From positions 62,001 to 126,000 of the forward strand of contig NZ_JAHBDQ010000066.1 of assembly GCF_019956555.1 (NCBI RefSeq): DNA of 64,000 bases, written 5' to 3'. The DNA is from Pseudomonas sp. A-RE-19 (GTDB lineage: Bacteria; Pseudomonadota; Gammaproteobacteria; Pseudomonadales; Pseudomonadaceae). The notes below the pieces were generated by a model that did no database searches, was not told where the DNA came from, and worked only from the letters and a program-made list of their open reading frames with translations. Position 1 is the stretch's first letter; each line of letters opens with the position of its first letter. The position numbers were made by a program, and so were the translations under genes. Positions 37,509 through 45,935 of this stretch are shown piece after piece.

Positions 37509-37694
37509 ATGACGGATAAGGATCTTAAACTTCAAATAGCCGACGCACCTGCACGGAATCGGCGTTTGCGCTTTGTTCCTAACGGCCTCTCCACCGAAAT
37601 GCTCCCAGTAGTCGGTGGTCGGAAGAACCAGCGCGAACTTCTCACCGCACACACGTTTGCCCAGTTATTGGAGGCATTGAGACAGTCAGCCTGA
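37509..37694 (+). CDS. Small ORF, hypothetical
   Basis: A 61-codon frame from an ATG (MTDKDLKLQIADAP...) ending in the helix-like FAQLLEALRQSA. There is no clear ribosome-binding site and I do not recognise it. It lies alone in the 429-base gap between gyrB and the panB paralog, which otherwise holds only the gyrB terminator. It reads towards the convergent panB paralog. It may be a gene fragment or chance. Confidence 0.3.
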   Translation: MTDKDLKLQIADAPARNRRLRFVPNGLSTEMLPVVGGRKNQRELLTAHTFAQLLEALRQSA

Positions 37695-37711
37695 GTTAAG
37701 CAGTATTAATG

Positions 37712-38536
37712 TCAGCGTTTCACTCCAAAGCAGTGCGAGAGTTCAGGAAAGCAGCCATTGCGGACATCAGATGCGTACTGGCCCACTGCATCGCGGATAA
37801 CAGCATGGACATCGGCATAACGTTTAGCGAAACGCGGTACGAACTCACCACCAAGACCCAGGATATCTTCGAGCACCAGCACTTGGCCATCGCACGCGGG
37901 CGAGGCCCCGATTCCGATGGTTGGCACGCGCAGTACCTCGGTCAACTCTCGGGCCAGCGGCTCTGCTACCCCCTCCAGCACGATGCAAAAGGCACCTGCT
38001 GATTCCATCGCCATGGCTGCCTCACGGATAGAGTCTGCCGATTGTTCGTCCATACCTTGGGCTTTGAAGCCACCCATGGTGTTGACGAACTGAGGCATCA
38101 ACCCAATATGCGCCATCACTGGAATGCCCCGCTCCACCAGAAACTGCACAGTGGGCGCCATGACCGCACTGCCTTCCAACTTTACTGCTGCGATATTGGC
38201 CTCCATCATCAACCGCGCTGCGCTGCGGAATGCCTGAGCCGGTGATTCCTGGTAGGAGGCGAACGGCAGATCAGCTACCACGCACGCGCGGTGTGTTGCA
38301 CGCACTACCGCGCGACTATGTTGTATCGTCTGATCCAATGTGAAATCCAGCGTGTTGGGCTGCCCGTAGGCAACCATCGCGGTCGAATCCCCCATCAGGA
38401 TAACGTCGGCAAATTCGTCAACGATCTCAGCGAGCGATCGATTGTGTGCGGTCAACGACACGATCTTGCGTTTGCCCTTGCAAGCCCTGATGTCGGGCAC
38501 GGTTAGACGGCGGGTTTCACTGACTGCGGTACTCAT
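37712..38536 (-). CDS. Ketopantoate hydroxymethyltransferase paralog (PanB family)
   Basis: A 274-residue enzyme of the PanB family, which transfers a hydroxymethyl group from 5,10-methylene-tetrahydrofolate to the alpha carbon of a 2-oxo acid. The metal ligands and catalytic residues are all recognisable. They include the Asp of LMGDST, the Asp of [10 protein letters not shown], the Lys/Glu of AVKLEGSA, the His of MAHIGLMPQ, the Glu of IVLEGVA, and [17 protein letters not shown] replaces the usual TAYD near residue 30 and the C-terminal tail differs, so its substrate may differ. It is the last gene of the prolyl-carrier operon, 42 bases after the hydrolase. Housekeeping panB normally sits elsewhere with panC in Pseudomonas. 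A role in a specialised product is inferred. Confidence 0.88.
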   Translation of the reverse strand: MSTAVSETRRLTVPDIRACKGKRKIVSLTAHNRSLAEIVDEFADVILMGDSTAMVAYGQPNTLDFTLDQTIQHSRAVVRATHRACVVADLPFASYQESPAQAFRSAARLMMEANIAAVKLEGSAVMAPTVQFLVERGIPVMAHIGLMPQFVNTMGGFKAQGMDEQSADSIREAAMAMESAGAFCIVLEGVAEPLARELTEVLRVPTIGIGASPACDGQVLVLEDILGLGGEFVPRFAKRYADVHAVIRDAVGQYASDVRNGCFPELSHCFGVKR

Positions 38537-38578
38537 GAAGTTAGCTCCTCGCGAAAATAGCGTTGAAGGAAGGACCTC

Positions 38579-39376
38579 TTAAATCGACGCAGACGCCAAT
38601 TCGGCTTTGGGTGATGCGCCCGTCATCCGGTCAAAGAATTCGACTATAAGATCAAGTGCGTGGTCGGTCTGATCAAGATGCGGCGAGTGTCCGCAATCGA
38701 TCAGGCAATGTTGGGTGACAACTGCGGGTATCTTCCGTTGAATCGCGCTCAACTGCGCCAGCGTTCCGTACTCGTCCCGATCTCCCTGCAACAACAAGAC
38801 AGGACAACTGATATCGGCCAGGCACTGCTCAATATTCCAGTCTAGAAAATGATCGGATGACCAGACACTACTCCACCCCTCGAATACTGCTTTGGGATCG
38901 GGATGAAACAGAGCGAGTTGTCGTTCCAGGTTTCCGGTCAGGAACGAATTCCGCGCGGCGTCGATTCCGCTCAATGTGATGGATTCGACGAAAACATGTG
39001 GAGCAAACAGCACCAGCCCCGCAACAGGGAATTTGCTCGCGTGGAGCAGCGCGATGGACGCGCCGTCGCTATGACCAACCAGCACTGGATTGCGAAGCTC
39101 CAGTTTTTCCAGCAGTTCAGGCAATACCTGCTGCGCCTCCACGTGCATATAGTCAGAACGACGTGGCAGATCCGCTCGAGACGAGTGACCGTAACCATAG
39201 CGGCTATAAGTGAGCACTCGGCGTCCGGTCATTGCTGCCAGTCGATACGGGAAACGCCGCCACATCGCAATGCAACCGAGCCCCTCATGCAGCAGTACAA
39301 GTGGAGAAAGATCCGACGCTCCATCGATCAGCAAATAATCAATTTCTCCGCCATTCAGCGAGATCGTCGCCATCAT
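38579..39376 (-). CDS. Alpha/beta hydrolase, possible thioesterase of the cluster
   Basis: A 265-residue alpha/beta-fold hydrolase. The nucleophile elbow is GHSDGAS (Ser103), the acid is in GDRDEYG and the base His in CGHSPHLDQ. The oxyanion-side HEGLGC stretch lies near residue 30. It has no signal peptide. The start overlaps the MFS gene's stop by four bases. In this context it could release the product from the carrier protein or hydrolyse an intermediate; the fold alone does not say which. Confidence 0.85.
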   Translation of the reverse strand: MMATISLNGGEIDYLLIDGASDLSPLVLLHEGLGCIAMWRRFPYRLAAMTGRRVLTYSRYGYGHSSRADLPRRSDYMHVEAQQVLPELLEKLELRNPVLVGHSDGASIALLHASKFPVAGLVLFAPHVFVESITLSGIDAARNSFLTGNLERQLALFHPDPKAVFEGWSSVWSSDHFLDWNIEQCLADISCPVLLLQGDRDEYGTLAQLSAIQRKIPAVVTQHCLIDCGHSPHLDQTDHALDLIVEFFDRMTGASPKAELASASI

Positions 39377-40581
39377 TCACCCCCTACTGCGATAGACAAA
39401 CCGGGTTCCGGTACCGGGCCAAGCCCCAAAATCGCACGACTGCTGAAAATCACCAATATCGTCACCAGTCCACCAAACAGGCCTATGGTTGAAGACATGT
39501 CCCATACGGACAAAAGCAAACCCACCCCCACCACGGGCACAATCAACCCCAAATATGCCGCGACGAAAAAGCCCGAACTGACTTCCGCAATACGATTGGC
39601 AGGAGACAACATCGTCACCAGTCCCAGACCTCCGCGCAGCACCATGCCCGCCCCCATCCCTCCCAGCACCGCTCCCCCCAGGAACAAGGACAAGGATGCA
39701 AAATGAAAGGCCAGCCAGACACAGGCCAAAGCCAGGGGCAGTAGCCAGACACCCACGGGAACGACTCGACGGGCCGACAATCGCAATACCAACAACTGGC
39801 CAATGGCAGCACTGCAAAAAGTCAAAAATACAATGCCTCCGCTCAACAGAAGGCCACTGTGATGCAATCCAACAGCGAGGAAACGACCTGCCAGTGCTGC
39901 GAACAAGCCAAGAAAGCTAAAGCCGCACAGCACCGACATTGCCACGGCCATAAAGGCTTGCCGCATCTCACTCGGTATCCTCAATCGCTGCAATCGTAAC
40001 GGTGGGCGAGAACCTCCATGCATCACTGTTTCGGGTAGCCATGGCAACAGCACACTTGGCAACAGCATGAACAGCAGTGCTATATAACTGGCATGGAGCG
40101 GATGCGCCGCATTCTCTGCCACCCAGCCAGACAGTAACGCTCCAAGCCCTAGACCACTCATGTTGCTCAAGCTGGAGATCAGAGCCGCGAGTGACCGATT
40201 ACATAGCAACTCGGTCAGATAGGCAGTCGTGGCACCCACCATCAACCCTACTGCCATCCCGGACAATATTCGCCCAACGAACAAACCGGCTAACGTGGGC
40301 CAGAGTAAAAAGCTCAACAGACTTGCAAATGTCAGCCCGATCCCGAGCCCCAGCACTACTCGTCGGCCCAACAAATCAGACAATCGACCAAACACCATTA
40401 GTTTGAACAGGATGGCCAGTGCGTAGGACGCGAATACCAACGTCACTACAAACGGAGACAAGCCTAATTGTGTGGCATAGAGTGGATACAATGGCGTCGG
40501 TAACGTCCCCACCATCATCACCACCAACAACAGATAAGTGCTGAGCCAGGCGGCGCGTCTGAATTGGGCTGGAATTCGCAT
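39373..40581 (-). CDS. MFS transporter, probable exporter
   Basis: A 402-residue major facilitator protein with about 12 hydrophobic segments. The MFS motif A appears between TM2 and TM3 as FGRLSDLLGRRVVLGLG. A second loop, AGRFLAVGLHH, follows the central break. It is sandwiched between a dehydrogenase and a hydrolase gene with spacing of six bases and an overlap of four. Export of the cluster product, or self-protection, is the natural inference. Confidence 0.88.
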   Translation of the reverse strand: MRIPAQFRRAAWLSTYLLLVVMMVGTLPTPLYPLYATQLGLSPFVVTLVFASYALAILFKLMVFGRLSDLLGRRVVLGLGIGLTFASLLSFLLWPTLAGLFVGRILSGMAVGLMVGATTAYLTELLCNRSLAALISSLSNMSGLGLGALLSGWVAENAAHPLHASYIALLFMLLPSVLLPWLPETVMHGGSRPPLRLQRLRIPSEMRQAFMAVAMSVLCGFSFLGLFAALAGRFLAVGLHHSGLLLSGGIVFLTFCSAAIGQLLVLRLSARRVVPVGVWLLPLALACVWLAFHFASLSLFLGGAVLGGMGAGMVLRGGLGLVTMLSPANRIAEVSSGFFVAAYLGLIVPVVGVGLLLSVWDMSSTIGLFGGLVTILVIFSSRAILGLGPVPEPGLSIAVGGE

Positions 40582-40587
40582 GAGCCA

Positions 40588-41769
40588 TTACCAGTTAATC
40601 TGTCGTGCATCGAACAGATTAACCCCCAGTTGGGCCTTGCCTAAGTATTCCAGACAGTCCATTGGCTTGGCCGGCATAACACTGCAAAAGAACGATTCGC
40701 GCAGCAGTCGTTCCAGCGGTCGGCTACGATTCAATGTGCTCGCACCACAAAGCTTCACCGCCGCCATTGCCATCTTCGGCGCAAGTTCACCGATGAAGTA
40801 CTTGGCGGCATGCACAGCGGCATTTGCATCTATCGTTCCGCGCCGTTGTTCGATGAGTGTGCCAGCATGATTCAGCAACGCTCTCCCCGCTTGTAATTCA
40901 GCCGACAGCCTGCCTACTTCCTGATGGATCGCGCTGGATTCTCGTTGGGAAGGCGTGGTGCGCACGGCCTCGGTGATGTATTGCAACAACGCAGTAGCAA
41001 TCCCAAGATAAACACCGGTATAGCCGGAAATCATCCAATGGGGCTCACGTACCAGCTTGAATAAAGACATCCCTTCGACTGCAAGAAACAAACGCTGGCG
41101 GGTCAAAAGCACATTTTCAAAAGTCATGCTGGCGGTCTGGGTACCATTCATTGCAAACCCGTCCCAAACCTGGCCGCAATGCACGCCTTCGTCATTGCGA
41201 CCGACCACGAAGTGGCTGATTTCGCTGTCGCTGTCGTTACCCTCGGGTCTTGCCGTTACTACGATGTAATCTGCAGCGCCTGCCAACGACACAAAAGACT
41301 TGTTGCCATTGAGCAGGAAGCCGCCTTCATGCGGTCGATAATGTGTCTGGATACCTCGCAACCGCGCACCACTGCCCAGCTCGGATGTCGCAGATGCAAA
41401 CATCTTGTTGTGCGATATCACCTCATCAAATACCCAGGAGCGAAAGGCATCCGCAGCCGCTGACAGCGATTTCCCCGCCGACTCACACAACGAGCCAAGC
41501 GCCACATTGTGCATATTGAATCCCAGCGCAGTTGCCGCGTCATACTGGGCAAGTCGTGCCAGAACCTGGCTATATTCCAGATAACTCAGACCCGCCCCCC
41601 CAGCATCGCGAGGGATCAACAACCCCAACAGACCAGATTCCTTTATCAGTCGATAGCTCTCGCTACTATCCGATTGTTGGTTATCCACCAACGGAGCCAA
41701 GTCGACCAGCTGTGTTCCGATGCGGTCTACCAACGAGAGAATTTCATCGATTTGGTGTGGCAAAGCCAT
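40588..41769 (-). CDS. Acyl-CoA dehydrogenase-like flavoprotein 1
   Basis: A 393-residue member of the acyl-CoA dehydrogenase superfamily. The N-terminal helical domain has GLLGLLIPRDAGGAGLSYLE. The middle beta domain has ATSELGSGARLRG, then LLNGNKSFVSLAGAADYIVV. The C-terminal four-helix domain ends at residues MDCLEYLGKAQLGVNLFDARQ. I see no clear equivalent of the WERA catalytic-Glu stretch found in its neighbour, so it may be a divergent desaturase, a monooxygenase-like member or a non-catalytic partner. It is the fourth gene of the operon. Confidence 0.85.
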   Translation of the reverse strand: MALPHQIDEILSLVDRIGTQLVDLAPLVDNQQSDSSESYRLIKESGLLGLLIPRDAGGAGLSYLEYSQVLARLAQYDAATALGFNMHNVALGSLCESAGKSLSAAADAFRSWVFDEVISHNKMFASATSELGSGARLRGIQTHYRPHEGGFLLNGNKSFVSLAGAADYIVVTARPEGNDSDSEISHFVVGRNDEGVHCGQVWDGFAMNGTQTASMTFENVLLTRQRLFLAVEGMSLFKLVREPHWMISGYTGVYLGIATALLQYITEAVRTTPSQRESSAIHQEVGRLSAELQAGRALLNHAGTLIEQRRGTIDANAAVHAAKYFIGELAPKMAMAAVKLCGASTLNRSRPLERLLRESFFCSVMPAKPMDCLEYLGKAQLGVNLFDARQINW

Positions 41770-41808
41770 TTACGTTGACCTTATATATTATTCAAAAAGC
41801 GCTAACGC

Positions 41809-42939
41809 TCAGTTCTCGACTGGCAAACCAGCCTGGCGCGCCACGCTGATACGTAGCAGATCGTTCGCCCCCGCATAGGTCATTGAAGCCAATGGACTGA
41901 TGAGATCGATCGCCCGACCGGAATCTGCGATGTAAGAACGCACACCACCTAACTGGGCTGCCAACTGCGACAGCCGCGTAAAGTCTTCAGAAACCGATAT
42001 CTTCACCATCGCAGCCTCACCACTCAATTGACGGATAGTCACTCCGGCATCGATGCGCCGCGCAATGCCATATAGCAATTTTCGCGAACGATAAAGGGCC
42101 ATGCTCATGTCGGCCACATGCCCGGCCACTAGGTGACTGGAACCCATTGATCTTCCGAAATGACTTCGATCCCGGCTCCACTCCACCGTCTGAACCAGCA
42201 TGCTGCGCATGGGGCCTAGCGCATACCCCATGAGGAGAGCTCGCTCCCAGGTAGTAGTCGCGGTCAATACAGAGAAACCTGCACCCTCGCCCCCCAACAG
42301 GCTGTGCTCCTCCAACCGCACACCGTCAAAGGTCAACACGCCCATCGGTACACCGGGCAATGCGGCCTTGTCCAGCGGCTCACTACGCAGTACGCCCGCA
42401 TCGGACAGGTCAACTAGTGCGACTGATAAATCGAATGGTGATCGCCCCTTACCGGTACGAGCGAACACCAAGGCGTGATCTGCTACCGGGGCAGCGGTAA
42501 TGAAGCGCTTCTCGCCCGTCAACCGATAACTACCGTCCGCCTGACGTTCAGCCACGGTTTCCATCGACATCGGATCACTACCGCCATGCGCTTCAGTCAG
42601 CGCGTGACACAACAGCGTCTCCCCATCTTCCAGGCCTGCCAGTTGTTTCCGCTGCTCGGTATTCAGCCAAGTCTGCATGGGCAATTGCATACCGAACAAC
42701 TGTGAAGCAAGTGCATAGCAAAGGGCAGGACTCACGCCGCTCATGCCCAATCCTTCCACCATGGCGAGCTTGTTTGTCACCGTGCTATTGGAAGAACGCA
42801 GCAGCCCTGTAGCCGCTGCCAACAACCATTGCTCGCGGAAGGTTTTTCCTTCCAACTCAGGCAGCAAAGCCTCCCCTTGGATGCAGCCCTCCTGCACCGT
42901 TTGTTCAACGATCTTGTCTTCGTCTCCGAACAGCATCAC
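41809..42939 (-). CDS. Acyl-CoA dehydrogenase-like flavoprotein 2, PltE/PigA-like
   Basis: A 376-residue flavoprotein that most resembles the prolyl-carrier-protein dehydrogenases of pyrrole biosynthesis. Matching stretches are ALTEAHGGSDP, YRLTGEKRFITAAPVADHA, SEPLDKAALPGVPMGVLTF and TTWERALLMGYALG, where the Glu of WERA corresponds to the proposed catalytic base of PltE/RedW. FGRSMGSSHLVAGHVADM follows. Those enzymes oxidise prolyl thioesters to pyrroline or pyrrole thioesters with FAD. It lies 24 bases after the carrier protein gene. The N-terminal helical domain looks somewhat short or divergent. Confidence 0.87.
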   Translation of the reverse strand: MMLFGDEDKIVEQTVQEGCIQGEALLPELEGKTFREQWLLAAATGLLRSSNSTVTNKLAMVEGLGMSGVSPALCYALASQLFGMQLPMQTWLNTEQRKQLAGLEDGETLLCHALTEAHGGSDPMSMETVAERQADGSYRLTGEKRFITAAPVADHALVFARTGKGRSPFDLSVALVDLSDAGVLRSEPLDKAALPGVPMGVLTFDGVRLEEHSLLGGEGAGFSVLTATTTWERALLMGYALGPMRSMLVQTVEWSRDRSHFGRSMGSSHLVAGHVADMSMALYRSRKLLYGIARRIDAGVTIRQLSGEAAMVKISVSEDFTRLSQLAAQLGGVRSYIADSGRAIDLISPLASMTYAGANDLLRISVARQAGLPVEN

Positions 42940-42963
42940 TCGCCCTCTCTTATCGGCACAGAC

Positions 42964-43224
42964 TCAAGCGAGCTCGACCAGGCTGGCTTCAATTACGGCC
43001 CATAGCGCGGCAGGCGTGCGAAATGAAGCTGCGACGACTTTGTTTTCAGGGAAAGCTATCTCGAACTTTTTCTCAACGTCGACGACAATGGATATGATCG
43101 TTAGAGAGTCCAACCAACCTTCCTCCAGTAACGCCGTGTCCGGTACCACAGTAAGGTCTGCACTTTGGTATTGCGTTAGCAGATTTGACTGAATCAGCGA
43201 GCACAGCGCTTCAATGTTCTTCAT
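42964..43224 (-). CDS. Acyl/peptidyl carrier protein
   Basis: An 86-residue four-helix carrier protein. The phosphopantetheine attachment Ser is Ser40 in EEGWLDSLTIISIVVDVEK, where the usual DSL motif is present. Acidic helix II and the length agree with stand-alone carriers such as PltL. The start overlaps the adenylation enzyme's stop by 14 bases, which ties the two in translation. Expected to be loaded by the adjacent adenylation enzyme after activation by a phosphopantetheinyl transferase encoded elsewhere. Confidence 0.92.
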   Translation of the reverse strand: MKNIEALCSLIQSNLLTQYQSADLTVVPDTALLEEGWLDSLTIISIVVDVEKKFEIAFPENKVVAASFRTPAALWAVIEASLVELA

Positions 43225-44752
43225 TACTTATCTCTTCCATGTTTACACTCAACATGCTCAAAGCACGTCGATCTATTTTGCCGTTGGCAGTAGCTGGCAG
43301 CTTTCGCGCCATACGAACTCCATCCGGTCGCATCCTCTTCGGCAATGCTTCGCTCAAACCGCGAACAATGTCATCGCGACCTGCGCCAGCACTCACCACA
43401 TGTACCCAGATCTCGCAATCCGGCTCTGTGCCTTGGCGAGCCACAACGGCAGCAGTTTCAACACCCGGCAATGCCAATACCGCACTTTCTATGTCCAGAA
43501 GATCAATGCGGTGGCCGCGACGCTTCACCTGATGGTCACGTCGACCTTGCAGATGAAAGCGACCATCCGCCGCCTGATACCCGATATCCCCCGTGCCATA
43601 GGCCAACCTTTCCACTCCATCGCGGAAATACACTGCACGGCGGGCATCGCGACATACGCCATCAACCAAATAACCAGCGAACACCGTCGGCCCTGCAACG
43701 AAAATCTCACCCTCCGACGCTGCACGACCGTCGTCACCGATGATTTCGACTTCCACTCCATCAATCGCCCAACCGATCGACGGCAAAACCGTCTCGATAC
43801 TCGGCAGACTCACCTGTTCTGCGGTGCACACATTGGTTTCCGTAGGCCCATACAGGTTGTAGAACGGCAAGTCGGGGAATGCAGTCAGATAGCGCTTAAG
43901 CAGTTGTGGCGGGAAAGGTTCACCTGCGTACAACGCAGCGCGTAGTGCAGACGGCCTCGATTGCTCAATCCCGCCCTGCTGTAGCAGCATCTGATACAAG
44001 GTGGGTACTGCGTAGAACACTGAGATACTCTGCTCACCCAGCCAACGCGTCACATCGCGAGGAAAAGTCTTAAGATAGTCTGGCAACAGACAAAGGCAGG
44101 CTCCAGCCAGTGCAGTCGAGAATAGATCGAAGGTCGTCAGATCGAATGTGAGTGCCGCTTGTGATCCAACACGGTCCTCACAGTCCAGAGCAACTGCGCG
44201 TGCCGCCCAGGCACAAAAATGCAGGACGTTGGCATGGGACAGGCATACACCCTTGGGCGCGCCGGTACTGCCTGATGTAAACAAAACATAGCCACCCTCG
44301 CACCCAGCATGTCGAAGTGGTTGTCCTCGCAAGGGGAACAGCCATAGCCCGCCCACTGTGCGAGCATCGCCAGACTGACCATGAATGGAAACCACCTTGG
44401 ATGCTGCTGCTTGGCTTGCAGGGGTCGCCAATAAAAAATCCAGGTCGGCGTTGGCCAACATCCGTGCGCCCCGTTCCGCGGGGTCCTTGACATCCATCGG
44501 AGCGACTAATGCCCCCAGCCTTAATGCGGCATAAATGGCCACAACAGCGGCTGCGCTCTTCGCAATATAGATGCCTATTCGATCACCAGCATGCACCCCT
44601 TCTGCACGCATCAACTCGCATAATTTATTAACCGCTTCGTTCAGTTGTTGATAGCTGAATGACGCATCTTCCGCTTGTAGCGCGGGCCTCTGTGGATAGC
44701 GCTGTGCAGCTTCAACCAGCGTCTGATCAAGCCGAATACAATCATTGAACAA
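43211..44752 (-). CDS. Stand-alone amino-acid adenylation enzyme, predicted L-proline-specific
   Basis: A 513-residue NRPS-type adenylation domain that would activate an amino acid with ATP and transfer it to the carrier protein. Core motifs are A3 LFTSGSTGAPKGV, A4 LTFDLTTFDLF, A5 YNLYGPTETNVC, A7 YGTGDIGY, A8 GRRDHQVKRRGHRIDLLDIE and A10 LPATANGKIDRRAL with the catalytic Lys. Aligning by eye to GrsA, the specificity residues 235, 236, 239, 278, 299, 301, 322 and 330 are D, L, F, Y, L, A, L and V. This differs at one place from the DLLYLALV that I recall for PltF/RedM-type proline enzymes. The start is a TTG with AGAGG five bases upstream. It is the first gene of the seven-gene operon, divergent from the LysR gene. 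Confidence 0.9.
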   Translation of the reverse strand: MFNDCIRLDQTLVEAAQRYPQRPALQAEDASFSYQQLNEAVNKLCELMRAEGVHAGDRIGIYIAKSAAAVVAIYAALRLGALVAPMDVKDPAERGARMLANADLDFLLATPASQAAASKVVSIHGQSGDARTVGGLWLFPLRGQPLRHAGCEGGYVLFTSGSTGAPKGVCLSHANVLHFCAWAARAVALDCEDRVGSQAALTFDLTTFDLFSTALAGACLCLLPDYLKTFPRDVTRWLGEQSISVFYAVPTLYQMLLQQGGIEQSRPSALRAALYAGEPFPPQLLKRYLTAFPDLPFYNLYGPTETNVCTAEQVSLPSIETVLPSIGWAIDGVEVEIIGDDGRAASEGEIFVAGPTVFAGYLVDGVCRDARRAVYFRDGVERLAYGTGDIGYQAADGRFHLQGRRDHQVKRRGHRIDLLDIESAVLALPGVETAAVVARQGTEPDCEIWVHVVSAGAGRDDIVRGLSEALPKRMRPDGVRMARKLPATANGKIDRRALSMLSVNMEEISNEEH

Positions 44753-44810
44753 GGTTGGCCTCTACTACTAATTTGACGTTCCCCGTCTTGGCATTCGGAC
44801 GTTTTGGAAG

Positions 44811-44823
44811 ATCGATAATCGAT
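44811..44823. promoter_or_regulatory. Candidate LysR-type operator
   Basis: ATCGATAATCGAT, an interrupted palindrome in the 140-base divergent gap between the adenylation gene and the LysR gene. It is flanked by TACTA/TAGTA arms (about 44765 and 44824). LysR regulators usually bind a dyad in such a gap to control the divergent operon. No binding evidence is available. Confidence 0.4.
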
Positions 44824-44892
44824 AGTAGGAGGATTTCTCCAACCTAAGTGAATGAACAATTTTTATAAACTCTATGCGGAAATGGAATACAG

Positions 44893-45780
44893 ATGGATCT
44901 GAAGAACTTGCGCTATTTCGTGGAAGTGACAGAGCATGGCAGCTTCTCGAAGGCATCCCACAACATTCACGTCACCCAATCGGCGCTTAGCAAAGCCGTT
45001 CAATTGCTCGAAGAAGAACTGGGTACGACGCTATTGGTTCGCAGCCGTCCAGGCGTGCCATCACGCTTGACCCCGTCGGGCGAAGTGGTATTCCGCCACG
45101 CCAAGGGATTGCTGAGCCGCAGCAAGCAAATGCTGACCGACGTGAACTTGCTCAATAGCCTCGTCACCGGCGTCCTTCGGCTGGGGTTACCTCCTTTAGG
45201 CAGTACCGATCATATAGCGGTCGTGTTGACCGAGTTTCAGCGACGCTTTCCCCAAGTGGAACTCCAATTGCGTGAACAAGGAGGACAAGCCCTGGAGGAG
45301 GCCGTTCGCAAGGGCGAGATAGAACTGGCTATCAGTCTGCGACCAGAGGGAGACGACCTGGCCTGGCTTCCGATTTGTGAGGAGCCACTCGTTGTCGTCC
45401 TGCCGCCTCGCCACCCACTCGCCAACCACCATCGACTGACGCTGCCGGATTTAGCGCATCACCCATGGGTGCAGCTACAGGGTGCCTCTATCCTCAATCA
45501 CCGCATCAAGCTCTGTTGCCCTGCTCTGGACGTCAGTCGCCTACAGGCGGCCAAAAGCGACAACCTGGCCTTTTGCTTGTCATTGGTGGCTGCGAACGCA
45601 GGCCTGCTGGTATTGCCCAGGCTATTGGCTCAACACCATATCCCACCCGGTGTGGAAATCGTCCCGCTCGAATGCGCCGAACTACAGTGGCAACTCGTCG
45701 TCATCTGGCGCAAGAGCTCACAGCTGTCGGTAGCGGCGCAGCAATGGCTTGAACTGTTGGCAACCGACGCTGGCCAATAA
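44893..45780 (+). CDS. LysR-family transcriptional regulator
   Basis: A 295-residue LysR regulator. The N-terminal winged helix-turn-helix is LRYFVEVTEHGSFSKASHNI plus VTQSALSKAVQLLEEELG. The C-terminal periplasmic-binding-like effector domain runs from about residue 90 (GVLRLGLPPLGSTD). It reads away from the prolyl-carrier operon, so it most likely controls that operon in response to an intermediate or inducer. The amidase gene lies 155 bases downstream. Confidence 0.92.
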   Translation: MDLKNLRYFVEVTEHGSFSKASHNIHVTQSALSKAVQLLEEELGTTLLVRSRPGVPSRLTPSGEVVFRHAKGLLSRSKQMLTDVNLLNSLVTGVLRLGLPPLGSTDHIAVVLTEFQRRFPQVELQLREQGGQALEEAVRKGEIELAISLRPEGDDLAWLPICEEPLVVVLPPRHPLANHHRLTLPDLAHHPWVQLQGASILNHRIKLCCPALDVSRLQAAKSDNLAFCLSLVAANAGLLVLPRLLAQHHIPPGVEIVPLECAELQWQLVVIWRKSSQLSVAAQQWLELLATDAGQ

Positions 45781-45935
45781 CCTGGCATATCTTCGACGTC
45801 GTTCCCTGCGCCAAAAACAAAGGTCTATACAAATACGGCCCAGCGCTTTTGCTGAACATGTGTTGGCCGATGCACAGCGGGGTGTATATAGTCGCCCCCA
45901 CTGCAACCCGCCGGCCCATTCCAAGGAAGAGAATG

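Noticed and set aside
37712-38536. Reading the panB paralog as the housekeeping pantothenate gene
   Set aside because: It lacks the adjacent panC and sits at the end of a carrier-protein operon; the possibility is kept open only if no other panB exists.
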